Below are positions 33,175-44,735 of a stretch of DNA of 64,000 nucleotides, in pieces; within the stretch, counting starts at the first letter, position 1; every line of letters begins with the position of its first letter. The DNA comes from Areca catechu (Eukaryota > Streptophyta > Magnoliopsida > Arecales > Arecaceae). The position numbers and the translations under genes were made by a program. The DNA lies in the NCBI GenBank assembly GCA_021397845.1, contig CM038052.1:174518183-174582182 (forward strand). The letters run 5' to 3'. The notes beneath the pieces were generated by a model, which did not search any database, was not told where the DNA came from, and saw nothing but the letters and a program-made list of their open reading frames with translations.

Positions 33175-33368
33175 GTTATATAAAATTATTTTGACTGGGC
33201 CGTAAAAAATATATAATTAAAATTTTATTTTCACTTAAAATCAATTTAATGGCTGTGCAATTAATTGGTCATCATCAACTTAATCCATCAACAAAACGGC
33301 AGCACCGTCCGATTTCGGCCGAATGTGAACATCATGGGTCCCAGACCGTTAGATCCATAGGCCACTCC

Positions 33369-33378
33369 ATAAATATAT
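33369..33378 (+). promoter_or_regulatory. Possible TATA box of TRAP-alpha
   Basis: ATAAATATAT lies about 190 bp before the ATG at 33569, followed by a C/T-rich leader. It is the best TATA-like site in the region, but similar AT-rich strings are common here. Confidence 0.45.
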
Positions 33379-33568
33379 TTCTAACCAGTCGGGCTCGAGT
33401 CCCCACTGCGCCATTCTGCGGTTTCGGGGTTGCCCATCGGTCTGGACTCTGGATATTGGGTTTCTGTCGTCGCCGTGAGAGCTTTCTTCGCGGGGTGACC
33501 GAAACGGCGCACAAATTTTTCTCCGGCTCCGCCCCGCTCCTCCGGCCGTCGCCTTCTAGCTCTCAGTC

Positions 33569-36500
33569 ATGGGGATTAGGGTTTTCTCCTTCCTGCTTGC
33601 ACTTCTCCTCCTTGCTTCTCCGATCATCCAAGGTTTCTTCCTCTCCCTTTCTCTCTCTTTCCTTCCCGATCTCCAACTCCCAGTTGATCCGGGCTTCCTG
33701 GTTCTTGCTTTTGATATCGATCTCGATCTCGATCTCTCGGGCAATTCGGTTCTGTTTGAACGTGATGTGTTAGATTTTCTGTTTATCAAGTGTTATGATC
33801 GTTCTAATAGAACTTTGTTTTTCTGTTTTCTAAATTCTTTAGATGGTTCGTTCTATCGTTTGAAGTATTAGATCTGATGATGTTAGAGTTAGGATTTTAT
33901 TACGTTGGTATAACACCCTTTTTTTTTCATTGAGAGTGTGGTTTATTATTTGATATATGTTGATCGTGATGTCATGATATACCTTATTCTTATTTTGAAG
34001 AAGAATAAGGTCGTCTTGGAAACACGGCATAGGGAGATGGAAGAAAAGACCGGAAAAGGTGACCTTTTTATTTGGGAAGTTTGAGAAGTTGTAGGATGAA
34101 AATTGAAAAGACTGTGGAGAACAGAGCTTCCGGTTACAAATTGATTTCTAAAGAAATGTACTTTTGTATCAGGGGAATATTGATTACTACAATGCAATGA
34201 CCTAAAGCTACTCTCTGAGTGTGCTGTTGCTAATTCAGTTTGAAGTGGTCATGGATCGTGGAGATGGCATGAAGGAATCTGAAAGGTGGATGTCCTAGGT
34301 GTTTCAGGGTGGCAGTTCATTAGGATGAAATTTGAGAAGATGCTTACATATTTGAGGAATGACCATGATCCGAAGAGGTCTTGGATTTAAGTCATATGAT
34401 TGAGAAAGGAAGAGACCACAAAAATCTTAATGTAAGAAATGCGATAGGAGATGAAGCCTTATTCCAATTAGCTGGTTGTGGATCAGGATAAGAGCCTATG
34501 GTGATACAAGATCCAGAAAGCCAACTGTAATATGTGTTGTTTGAGAATTTAGATGAAACCAAGATGAAAGGGAAATGATGACATTCAGCTAAATTCCAGC
34601 CCATATTGTATAAAGCCACTTGGATTCTGTCCAAAGTGTATAAAACAAGAGCAAATCTATAACTTGCATTTGTTATATTTTGATTGTTACTTTATTCTCA
34701 GTGATTGCAGTGTCCTGGTATTATGGTTTTAGTCATTGATGCTGTGGTAGATTCGGTTAAGTCCTTTTCTTAATTGTGAGAATATTATTCTTCCTTTTCA
34801 TTTATAACTTCATTTTCATTGCTTCTTTTGGTATAATTCTATTTTTCCCCTAGTTTTGGGTGGAATTTCTTTGTGATGGTTGCCTTGTGATACTATTTTT
34901 CTTATTTCTTCAGAATGGTTAGATAGTACCTTCTCCCTTTTCGTCACTGTTTTGTATAGTTTGTTCCATTTCCTACAAATTGCGGTGGTACAGCCCTCTT
35001 TCATCTAAAATGATTTCATGGGTTTACTGTGGTTTAGAGACCAAAAGCTTACTGACTAAGGTGGGCTGTTAAAACCATAGAGTAACGACCTCATTGGATC
35101 TTTTAGAAAAAATATAATGCTATATATTTGTTCTTTGTTAAGAAGGTATCACTTAGAGTGAGTCTCACACATGCGCTTTGCTTTTGTAGATAGGCCTTAC
35201 AGATTTTAAGTGGAAAAAAAACCCTTCTTTGTAATTTCCGGATCCCACTTATTAATATGTCTCCTTGTGCGTATCCTTTCAGGGTGTGGGTTATTTGGTA
35301 TGCATTAGCTTCTAAGTGATGAACCACATATAGCTATTCTTCCCTTTTATTTAAGTGATATTCACTTGCAAAGCCTGCAATCTCACTAGTTTTGCTTCTG
35401 AAAATCAACTGGAATACTGTTTTATTGAGAAATTTTTAATTTGGAGCGCTAAGTAAACTGCTTGGTGGAATTCTTGAAAGTCACAAAGAGGGTGTGGCTG
35501 CCTACTTGCAAGCTCTGTACTTACAGAGAACTGAGAACTCAAATAAAATATTCCATTTTCCCATTATTCTCCTTTTGCTTGTCTATGAGCTCTGCGAGCT
35601 AGATATGATATTTGTGCCGTTTTGATGATGGAATTAACCTTTAGAGCATGAGGAGTTCTCTTCGTTGTGCTGAAATTTCAAATATGAAATTTATATTACA
35701 TTAATTCGGAAAAGCGGCCTTCAAATGAAACTATCTAACACACTTCCAAGTGATTATGTAATTCAACCTAAGCTGTACTGTCCGTATCTCTCAAGTTTTA
35801 GTCCATACAGTCATTTCACTTATAAGGACACTGTAGCATTTGCTTTAAAATCGACTATAAACTAGAATTCTTCTGTGCTTGACTCTATAGGTTCAGTGCT
35901 TTTTGTGCTTTTTTTACTGACTGCCTTCTACTCTTCCAACAGCATCAATTAGTCAAGCATGAATCTCATAGGGATTACAGCAGTAGTATATCTTTCCTAG
36001 CTCTATGTGGTTCATCATAACCTTTTGATTTTTACTTTGGCAGTTGTTAGATGTCAATCAGAAGCAGATGTTGATGCAACTGAAGTTGTTGAAAGGGACG
36101 ATCTTGGCCTTGTTGGCAATGAGACCCAAGTCTTTGATGTTGGAACCCTAAGTCCAGCTTCTGGAGTAGATACAATATGTATATTTCCAAAAAATGTTGC
36201 TAAATGTAAGTATTGTTTTCATAAAACATTCAAAATAGTTAACATTGACTATGCTATTATTGTTCCTACCACTGCCATGACCGCCATCATGATTACTACT
36301 ACTACTACTATTTATGATGCCATTTTTGTGTTTTGAAACCCTTTTTTTTTTTTTTGACTTCAGTGGTTCCAGCAGGGGAAGTGACTGAAATTCTGGTTGG
36401 CATGCATAATGAGGGTAATAACCTCATCTGCCCCTTGAGTTGCTATCTAACTATTGATGTTTCATACTTTCTTGTTCATCTTCTTAATTCAGTTATCTCA

Positions 36501-39500
36501 TTTGTTTATCATTGTTTAACACATCATCTGTTAGATATTTGTTAATTATATACTCATTTTGTTGTTAATTATGCACTCATTTTATTTATAGATACTGAAA
36601 AACAGATATTCATTCTCTCTTGCACTTTTTAGATGATAAGCATGCTACTTTTGACTAATTCTATGTCCTTTTCTTGATTCTATCATGTGATCTATCTATT
36701 TTCTGTGTATCTTTTCCTGATTTTATTGTAAATTCTGACATTCTCAATATTTTTGTTTAAGTATATTAAGAACTGTATCCGTCTTTGTGAAAGTAATTCA
36801 AAATTTGAGTCTCTGATATGTTAAAGTCATTTTGTAAGAAAATCGTAATCTACAACAAGGTATCTTGCTATTGTTGGATAGTATGAATGAATAGATTTTC
36901 TTGTGGATTTGCAATCAGATTAGCGTTCACAGTGTCAAATATACTTAGGCAAAAGCTGATTGAATTGTAATAATGATATCCTTTAGACATGCTTCATGAT
37001 TAGGACGTTTTGTATGGGGAAACTAATGGTGCATTTTGGGATTTAGTCTGAACACAATTTCAGTTTTTACATTTTGACTTTTTTCGGTTTACTTAGTTCT
37101 GGTATCTTTGTCTGACCATGCAAATATGGGCTAATGATCTACACGCATGTGTATGTTTGTTGGTATATAAGCAGGCTTTGTGGAAGCTGACACCTCTACT
37201 TGTGTTGCCACATGATGCCTATATCCTCTTTAGCTCTTTATGGTAGTTATTCTCCACTTTGACGTTATGTATTTTGGTCGCATGCACTCATAATTGTATG
37301 CTGGCTTGCTTTCTGGATATATTTCTAAAGATGTATAAGAGTAAGGCTTTGTGAAAGCTGAAACCTCTACCTGTTTTGGCACATGATACCTTTGCTCTTT
37401 TTAGCTGTATATGACTAGAGTATGGCATGTGCAATGCACGCTTAATTTTTATTTTTAAACAATAAAATTCATTATAATAAAATACATAATAAATGCTAGT
37501 GCAAAGATTTGAACCTTGGGCCTTTTGGTTAACAGCTACATGCTCTGACCAATATGTCGCGAGAAATTGAGATAGCATGCGAGATGGGGAAATGCAGAGG
37601 GTCACACACCTTATGCATGGTTGCATTAGAGGAGTTGGCAATGGGATCGATAATTATACTCTCAGCATTCATTTCTCTTAAGCTTCTGCTGTATGAAATG
37701 ATGCCTGTAAAAATTCATGAAATTGTACATTTCTTCTTTGATAAACCTTATTTATGTTCTCTACTTTCACTGTTTGTATCTCTTGAGCTCATATTTATTA
37801 AATGGTTCGTTTAAGTATTTATGAAGTTGTATGTTGCTTCTTAAATTGAGATGTAGAACCTTTCTGTATAGGAAGATCAGCCCATTGACAAAATGCATAG
37901 GAGAAGTGGGGGGAAAATTTAATATATCTACATATACTTAGCCAACCATAAATTATTTTAACTAGAGCATATGTTTTCAATTTATCTATCTGAATGGTTA
38001 TTGTGGCATGTTGGTAATTTTAATAAAATTTGTTTCATTAACGGTTGTGGGCATTTCTTTTAGTAGTTTAATCTATCATGATGTTTAAATACTGGCTTCT
38101 TATTGAGAGTTGCTAATGTTTAACGTATTTGGTGGTTATTGTTTTATATTGTCCTATGTTGTTCTTTATTGAATCCTTGTCTTACATTCTTCTAATGGGC
38201 AGTTATTATATTAATGAATACAGGCGAATCAACTTTAAATGTCATAGCCATGCACAGTAGCCTTCATCTTCCTTATAATCATCACATGCTTGTTCAAAAT
38301 CTTACCATGCAGGTGAGGTGCATCAAATTCAAATTTATGTTTTCTTGCAATTTCGTGGAATTGGCATGTTTTTGTCAAAGTTAGTTTATTTTTTATCATC
38401 AAATATATACTTTATGCCAATCTGATTTATGCCTTCACAACTTTGCATTATTGTTTGTAATTAAGTCTCATACAAATTAATGCTTTGCCACTCGGACTCT
38501 CATTGTCCTTTTCATTCATACTATCTTGACCATAGAAAGGAAAGTAACTTTAGGAATTAAAAGAAGTGGATCAGAAAGGATTGAGTTCTCTTATCAATTA
38601 AAGACAGTGACAGTTATGAAGTTTAGGTTTGAATTAGGCATACAATTTTTTTTTAATTTTTTAATTTTTGATTATGTTCTCTGTTAAATTGCTTTCTCAT
38701 TTGGTCTCTTGAGTTTTCTATCAAGTCTCATGGAAGAAGATTGTTTTGTTGTGACTTTTCATACTTAATTTTGGGGCTAGTTTTTGTAGTGAGTTTTGGA
38801 GTTCTATTGGAAGCAGGAATATCATTTAAAGGTCTGACTTTGAGTCTAGGTTGGGTTAATATTAAACTCATTCAAATGGTGATTTGGATAGATTTTGATA
38901 GTCTTTTAGACTTTTACCATTTTTCTATTTTAGGAAAGTCATTGTTTTTTTTTTTTTTTAAAGAAAGTATAGGGAAATGTTTATAGGTTTGCTAGTTAAA
39001 TCAGGAGTCATAATTCGCAAATCCTTATGGACTTATGGTGTCTTTAGGTTTAAAGGAGAGTAAAGGTGTAAAAACAATTTTTGTGATGAATATTGATAGA
39101 TTGAAGTTCTTTCCTCTTTATCAAGCATTATAGCTCTTCTATCTTCTCTTGTCTACTTAGATTTCTCTGTATTCTATATTCTTCTCTCTTTACAATTTTT
39201 CTCCACACTTCACTCGTTTTAAAGAGTGAAAAGTTACTCTAGATTACTCAAAGTCTGTGATTCATGCAATTGCTTCAAAAGGAAAAATATTTATGGACAG
39301 GTTTTTTTGGTACATTTGTTGGATAGTTATAATGAACAAAATGTTACCTATCAAATGGATGACACGTGACTGATTCCAGGGAAGGAAGTATTTTATGGAC
39401 AGCTGCAATCCTATATATTAGGAAGAGAGGAAATATATCTTCTATGAGTTGAGTATGATCCCATCAATGGATTACGTTGTTATATGCAACACATGCGGGT

Positions 39501-42500
39501 AATGCAAAAATTGAAGTGCTTGTTAGATCGTGATGATCCCATCATTTGATGAAATGTCATTGCTATGTGGGTGCATGATTGAAGTGGACAAAGTACTTGA
39601 TGGATCATTGTGATTTAAGGGGAGGGACAAATTTGAGGATGATTATGATCCTTATATTAGTTGAAGTATCAATGATTAGATTTTCATTTCTACATTTTTC
39701 TATAAAAATAGATTATAAAAACACTACCATTTCTGGTGATACACCATTAGGGGTGCAAATGAGCCGACAAGTTCACAAGCTGCTCTAGCTTGACTTGGAT
39801 CCAAGCTTGACTCAACTTGACCATTTCCGAGTTCAAGTAACTTGAATAGTTTTCGAGCCAAGCTCATGTAGCAGAATACTCAACTCGAAAGCTCACCAAC
39901 CTAGTCGATTATATATATTTTTAATAATATTATATTTTATTTATAATATATATTATTAATTAAATATTTAAAAATATACTATTATGTTATATTTTGTTTT
40001 AACCAATTTTTTAAATTATGACCAAGGCTCAAATTTGAGCTTGAGTATGACTTGATTGATATTTGAGTTTAGCCGAGCTGATATCAAGTATTGCCTTTCT
40101 TTAAAAAAAAAAATTGAGTTGAGTCCAAGCCTCTAGCTACTCAACTCAGCTTGGCTCAATTGCATCCATATTTAACACCATTATTGTTTCACTTTCTCAC
40201 TAACATATTATATTATATCCATAGAGAGAGAAAATAATTAAAGAGAGAGGCTTATTTACATGGTGTTAATGTGGATGCTCTAAAATCAGTGAATGTCACT
40301 TCATGATGATGCAGTGGCAAACTTTCATTGGTTCATCCAGCTGTTCGAGTTATATATGATAGGGTACTAATTAGCCCTTCTGTCCAGTGATGCATGCTAG
40401 CTCCGAATAAGCAAATCCTGCCTTTATTGTACATTTGCCTCTTGGGAAAGAAGAAACCAGAGGGTTAATTTCTGTCAATTTTGAAGGATATAATGACTAA
40501 CAAACTAAATTTTAAAGCATCAAATTGGAGGTGACATGTTCTCTCTAATCTATAATAAAGCATACAAGATTATGAATTAATAGTCCTTAAAACATTGATT
40601 TCCTTTCTTTATTTTGTGGAAGAGATGAGAGTTTCTTATCTTTTCCCTCTTAGAAAAGACTGGTTTGCTTACGTAAATTTATGCATACATGTGTAAATGC
40701 TTTTCTTTATACATAATTATGTACATGTATGAATATTAACTATCATCTACAAAAATATTTAAGTAGTTTACTGATTGATTATTTTGTCATCGCTAACCAA
40801 AAAAGAAAAGAGAATAAAATAAAAGAATCATGCATGACAATGTGTGTGTGTGTTTGGATTCAAACTTCCAACATGTGCGTTGGATAGATGAGGTGTCAAC
40901 ATGGTTGTATACTTAAAAAATGTGTTTTCTTTATTGAATTATCATTATAAGTGCTCCTAACAAACTTTATATGGATTTAGATTAAATTTATATGCGATCT
41001 TTGACTTTTCCTCGGTGATCCAATCACAGTATTTGTGCTATCTTTGACCATTGGAGCTTAGCAGCAGGAATCTTTCACCTAAGAAGCTGAACCTGCTTCT
41101 TGATCTCCTACGAAACTCACTTCTGCACCTACTTCCTATTCTGTTTTTTTATTATTTTAGAGACCTGCTCCGCCCTCAGGTACCCAAATCCTCTCCTGTA
41201 CCTGCTCCCACTTTAGATAACTAACAAGCATCAGAGTGCTGTTTTAATTGTCTATAAGGATTGAAGTTCTTATTTTCCATTAACTGTCACTTTTAATATA
41301 TTGCTTTTACTTACTAATCTTGATGTTTTTGTGGAGCCACAAGTGGAGTTCAATCTTAGCATAATATTCTTTGGTGGAAGAAACAATTACCATCATAAGT
41401 TCTTTGTACAATAACATGGACCTATCATTTTTAACCTTGAAGTCCTTGCAGATAAAATCCAACCATAGAATTGCCTTTTTGTTCAAGTAAAAGCTACAAG
41501 AATATGATGTTGACCCATGACTTAGGTAGTCAACTAGGATTTTCTAACTTTTTAGCTGGTGATCTATACCAGCTGGTGAGTGAAGGTGTTATTATGCTTA
41601 TGCCAATCCAGTGCTAGTGCAGTGTTATGGAGATATCATATTATCTCATATTCATGTCTAATAAGCAGTATGCTATGGCAAATAAGAGGAATGTTCTTTT
41701 TAGTAGGATTCCATGGGGCTAGGTCTCCTGAAATCATAAGATTGTTTTTTTTCCTATTTTTTTGTAATTACTCGTGGAGAATTAATTCATGCATGATATT
41801 GGTATCTGTTTTGTGAAAAATGTATCCCTAATTCAGTTGTTGTAAGTCTTGATCTTCCTTAAATGCTATGCCTTATTTGTTACCATCATTAATATCAAGC
41901 ATTTTTATCCATTGCCTATCATAGGAGTTCTTCAATGCATCAGTGCCGTTTTCTGCTCAAGCGACATTCCCTTATAATTTTGCTGTGAGCAAATTCTTGC
42001 AGGTAGTTGCCAATATATAGCAGTTTCATTTTTCTCATGATTTCTTGCCCTGTGGAACATCCTCTTTAGCAACTAGTCTTTTTTTGAATGAGCATATCTA
42101 TATTCCATTCACTATATATATATATATATATATATTCATATGGTAAGAAATTATGCTATAGTTTTGAGACTCTGCTAATGTGTTTGTACTGCAGCCTGGC
42201 TTATTTGATTTAGTGGGTACCATAGTTTATGAGATTGATCAGCAACAATATCAGAGTGTCTTTTATAATGGTACCATCGAAGTTGTGGAGGCTGGAGGTT
42301 TCCTCAGCATAGAGTCTGTTTTCCTTGTTACTCTTGGAGCTGCCCTCGTTGGCCTTTTTGGATTGTGGGCATATGGTCAAGTACAACGATTCTCAAAGGT
42401 AAGTTTCTTTTAATGAGTTCCTTGATATTCTATAAAATCTTGGTTGTGATCTCAGATTGTTTGAATAAAGGAATCATATATTCTGTGGTCCTCAAGCGTG

Positions 42501-43493
42501 GATGTGGACAAGGATTTCAGATTGGCAAATTTGTCATGCAGTTTGATGTCCTTGACATTTATTAGTGCTGCAAGTCACAAAATCTCTGCCAGATGGTTTC
42601 TGTTGCTTTTTTCTATTCGATCATTATTGGCCAATGCCCATGCTTTTATACTGATGTATGGGCTGAGACATTGTTGCACTGTAACCTTTGGTGCATGTGC
42701 TATATATTTGTCAGAGTTATTATTGTTATCATGTTTCTGGTGTTTTTCATATCATTATTGTTCTTTGGTGTGAACCTTATCTGAGTTGATGGTTTCTGCC
42801 AAAAATGTGGTATGAGTCCCAAAAATTCCAACAGGAGGCTTATGAAACCATATTTTCAGTATAAGTCGGACTTGTGCAATTAACTTGTATTTAAAAGCAA
42901 ACTAAATCCACTTCTATTAAACAATTGTTGGTGACTGACTTCACTGTTTGATTACTGTTAGTACACGTCTTTTCTTTTCTTCAAAATTTAATAATGGATT
43001 TAGGTATCTACTTGTGAAAATTGAGTTCTTGCTCATTTATTGTAGTCGCATATGATTAAATTGTTTTTATGTCCATCCATCATTCTTCTTAGAAAAGCAA
43101 GAGCTCGTCTAAGGTGGAAGTGGGTACTCGAGTGACTGATGCTAACATGGATGAATGGTTGCAGGTGAGTTATTAGCTTCTGCAGTATTAAATCAATGTT
43201 CCTTTTTGCGGTCATCTTGTGCTTCACTTTTCATTTTTATTTTGGTCATCTTGTGCTTCACTTTTCAGTTTTATTCTGTTCTCACACATTTCAACACCTG
43301 CTACTTTTCTGGCAAAGTATTGGCATTAATGGTTCATGTTCGCTGTTTGGTCACACTCTTTTGTTTTAAGCCTGATCAAATCCGCTATATCCAGAGAGAA
43401 CTAAAACCTTTTATCCTTTTTATTTTGTGTATATTTGTTGTCCAGGGAACTGCATATGCTCAGTCACTTTCAAACAAGTCGAAGAAGAAGTAG
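33569..43493 (+). CDS. Translocon-associated protein subunit alpha, 8 exons, 255 aa
   Basis: TRAP-alpha is a single-pass ER membrane protein of the TRAP complex that sits beside the Sec61 channel and aids translocation of secretory proteins. Exons are 33569-33632, 36044-36205, 36364-36414, 38224-38312, 41925-42002, 42195-42398, 43093-43164 and 43446-43493, all GT/AG and phase-consistent (768 nt). An N-terminal signal peptide (residues 1-25, LLALLLLASPI) precedes an acidic stretch. The lumenal beta-rich domain follows (VCIFPKN-like motif, VPAGEVTEILVGMHNEG) with NxT/S glycosylation sites. A transmembrane segment lies at about 188-208 (SVFLVTLGAALVGLFGLWAY), then a basic cytosolic tail ending KSKKK. 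Length and domain order agree with the Arabidopsis protein. Introns are long (up to 3.6 kb), and intron 5 has a TA microsatellite at 42113-42135. Confidence 0.95.
37173..37420 (+). repeat. Diverged duplication with 170-bp period in TRAP-alpha intron 3
   Basis: AGGCTTTGTGGAAGCTGACA at 37173 and AGGCTTTGTGAAAGCTGAAA at 37343 begin two related stretches that both continue through CCTCTAC, CACATGAT and TCTTT..AGCT. It reads as an old local duplication without function. Confidence 0.6.
37494..37562 (-). pseudogene. tRNA-Asn(GTT)-like fossil in TRAP-alpha intron 3
   Basis: On the minus strand the sequence has a D-arm TTGGTCAGAGC, an anticodon loop CTGTTAA (anticodon GTT), and a T-arm CAAGG TTCAAAT CTTTG that pairs with one G-T, then CACTAGC. 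This follows nuclear tRNA-Asn, but the 5' acceptor half does not pair with the 3' end and no CCA-ready stem forms. An AT-rich tail follows on the minus strand, so it may be the head of a tRNA-Asn-derived SINE rather than a decayed tRNA gene. Confidence 0.6.
39748..40173. mobile_element. hAT-like miniature element in TRAP-alpha intron 4
   Basis: The left terminus TAGGGGTGCAAATGAGCC and the right terminus, reverse complemented, TATGGATGCAATTGAGCC match at 15 of 18. Flanks are TACACCAT and TAACACCAT, which agree apart from one extra A, so the right border may be off by a few bases. Subterminal parts repeat AGCTTGACT and AACTCGA-type motifs. No coding sequence. Confidence 0.62.
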
Positions 43494-44526
43494 ATTTCCA
43501 TGTTCTTCAGGGTGGTTTCTATCCTTTAATCCAGCTTTATACAGCAGGAAGATGAGGTAGATTCTGACAACATGGCAGCTTTCAAGGTTGTAGGGGAGGA
43601 ACTTGGACACAAACGTTACATTCTTGTAGTTTTAATGTCATCATCTAGTGAGTTTATTCAACTGATTTTTTTTTTTGTGTACCACAAAAAAAATATTTTG
43701 GGAAAATTCAGTTTTGGTAAAACTATTGTTTATACATTATGCATTCTTCATGGTAGGAGAGAATTAACATTACTTTCTTCCGCACTGCATAATGGTGATG
43801 TATCTGTTAGGGAAATGTTGTATATGTACACTTGACCAATTCTTGGTTGTCAAAAAATGTGCCCAGATCCAGAATATGGTGAGATCCTAATTGCCAAATC
43901 TGCCAGTTACAAAAGTTATCATATATTTCTTTATATTTTGCTGAGCAGGAAAATATTGAAGAGTTAAATTACAGATAGATTATCTTTCACACAGAATTTG
44001 TGGATATTGCGATAGAAGTGATGAAGACAAACATGCTTTTATGTGGAAGATGTATGGGAGCCTGTAGCATCTTATTCATGGCTAATTCGCTTGGATATTT
44101 GGTATCAGAAACTTGCTATTTTTAATTGTTGAATCCTTTTGCCTGAGCTGTTGAGTCAATGTTGCTGATTTTGAAATTCCTTGTGATGATTTTGTTCACA
44201 AAGTTGAGTGTCATCCAACATGATTTAATTGGATAAAAATTTCCTTCAAAAGAAAATTACAAGTAAACCAGCTTAATAGGCGGTGCTTGTGATGCCTGAT
44301 CCTGGTTTAATTGGAGGCCGCTGCTGTTGCTTATGCATCTCAGTACGCGATCTATGGCCAAAGCTGTGTTGGACATTAGCTTTTTCAAACAAGTACTGGG
44401 CACTCCCCATCTCTGGAGCATATCCTTGCTCCGTGTTTGCTGCTGAGTAACTCGAGATGTAAAGATTCCTCATCTCCTATTCTTTATAGGTTGCAAGTTT
44501 GAAATTTTATCTAGCTCCTTGAAAAC

Positions 44527-44694
44527 CAGGGGTGCAAACGAGTAAAACTACTCGTGCTATTCGAGCTTAACTCGGGTTCAGGCCTGACTTGATTTAGCTG
44601 CACTTGAGTATGAGTAGCTCGATTAATTTTTCAAGTTGAGTTCGAGTAATAAAATATGATTCAAAACTTGTAAATCTATTCAAATATTTTATTA

Positions 44695-44702
<8 letters not shown>
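44527..44702. mobile_element. hAT-like left end, partner not found
   Basis: CAGGGGTGCAAACGAGTAAA is followed by repeated ACTCG, TCGAGCT and GAGTTCGAGTA motifs, like the subterminal region of the element at 39748. No matching inverted end was found downstream by eye, so it is either truncated or the right end has diverged. Confidence 0.4.

Positions 44703-44732
<30 letters not shown>
44702..44732. repeat. (TA)n microsatellite
   Basis: About 15 TA units lie inside AT-rich sequence following a hAT-like end. Confidence 0.95.
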
Positions 44733-44735
<3 letters not shown>

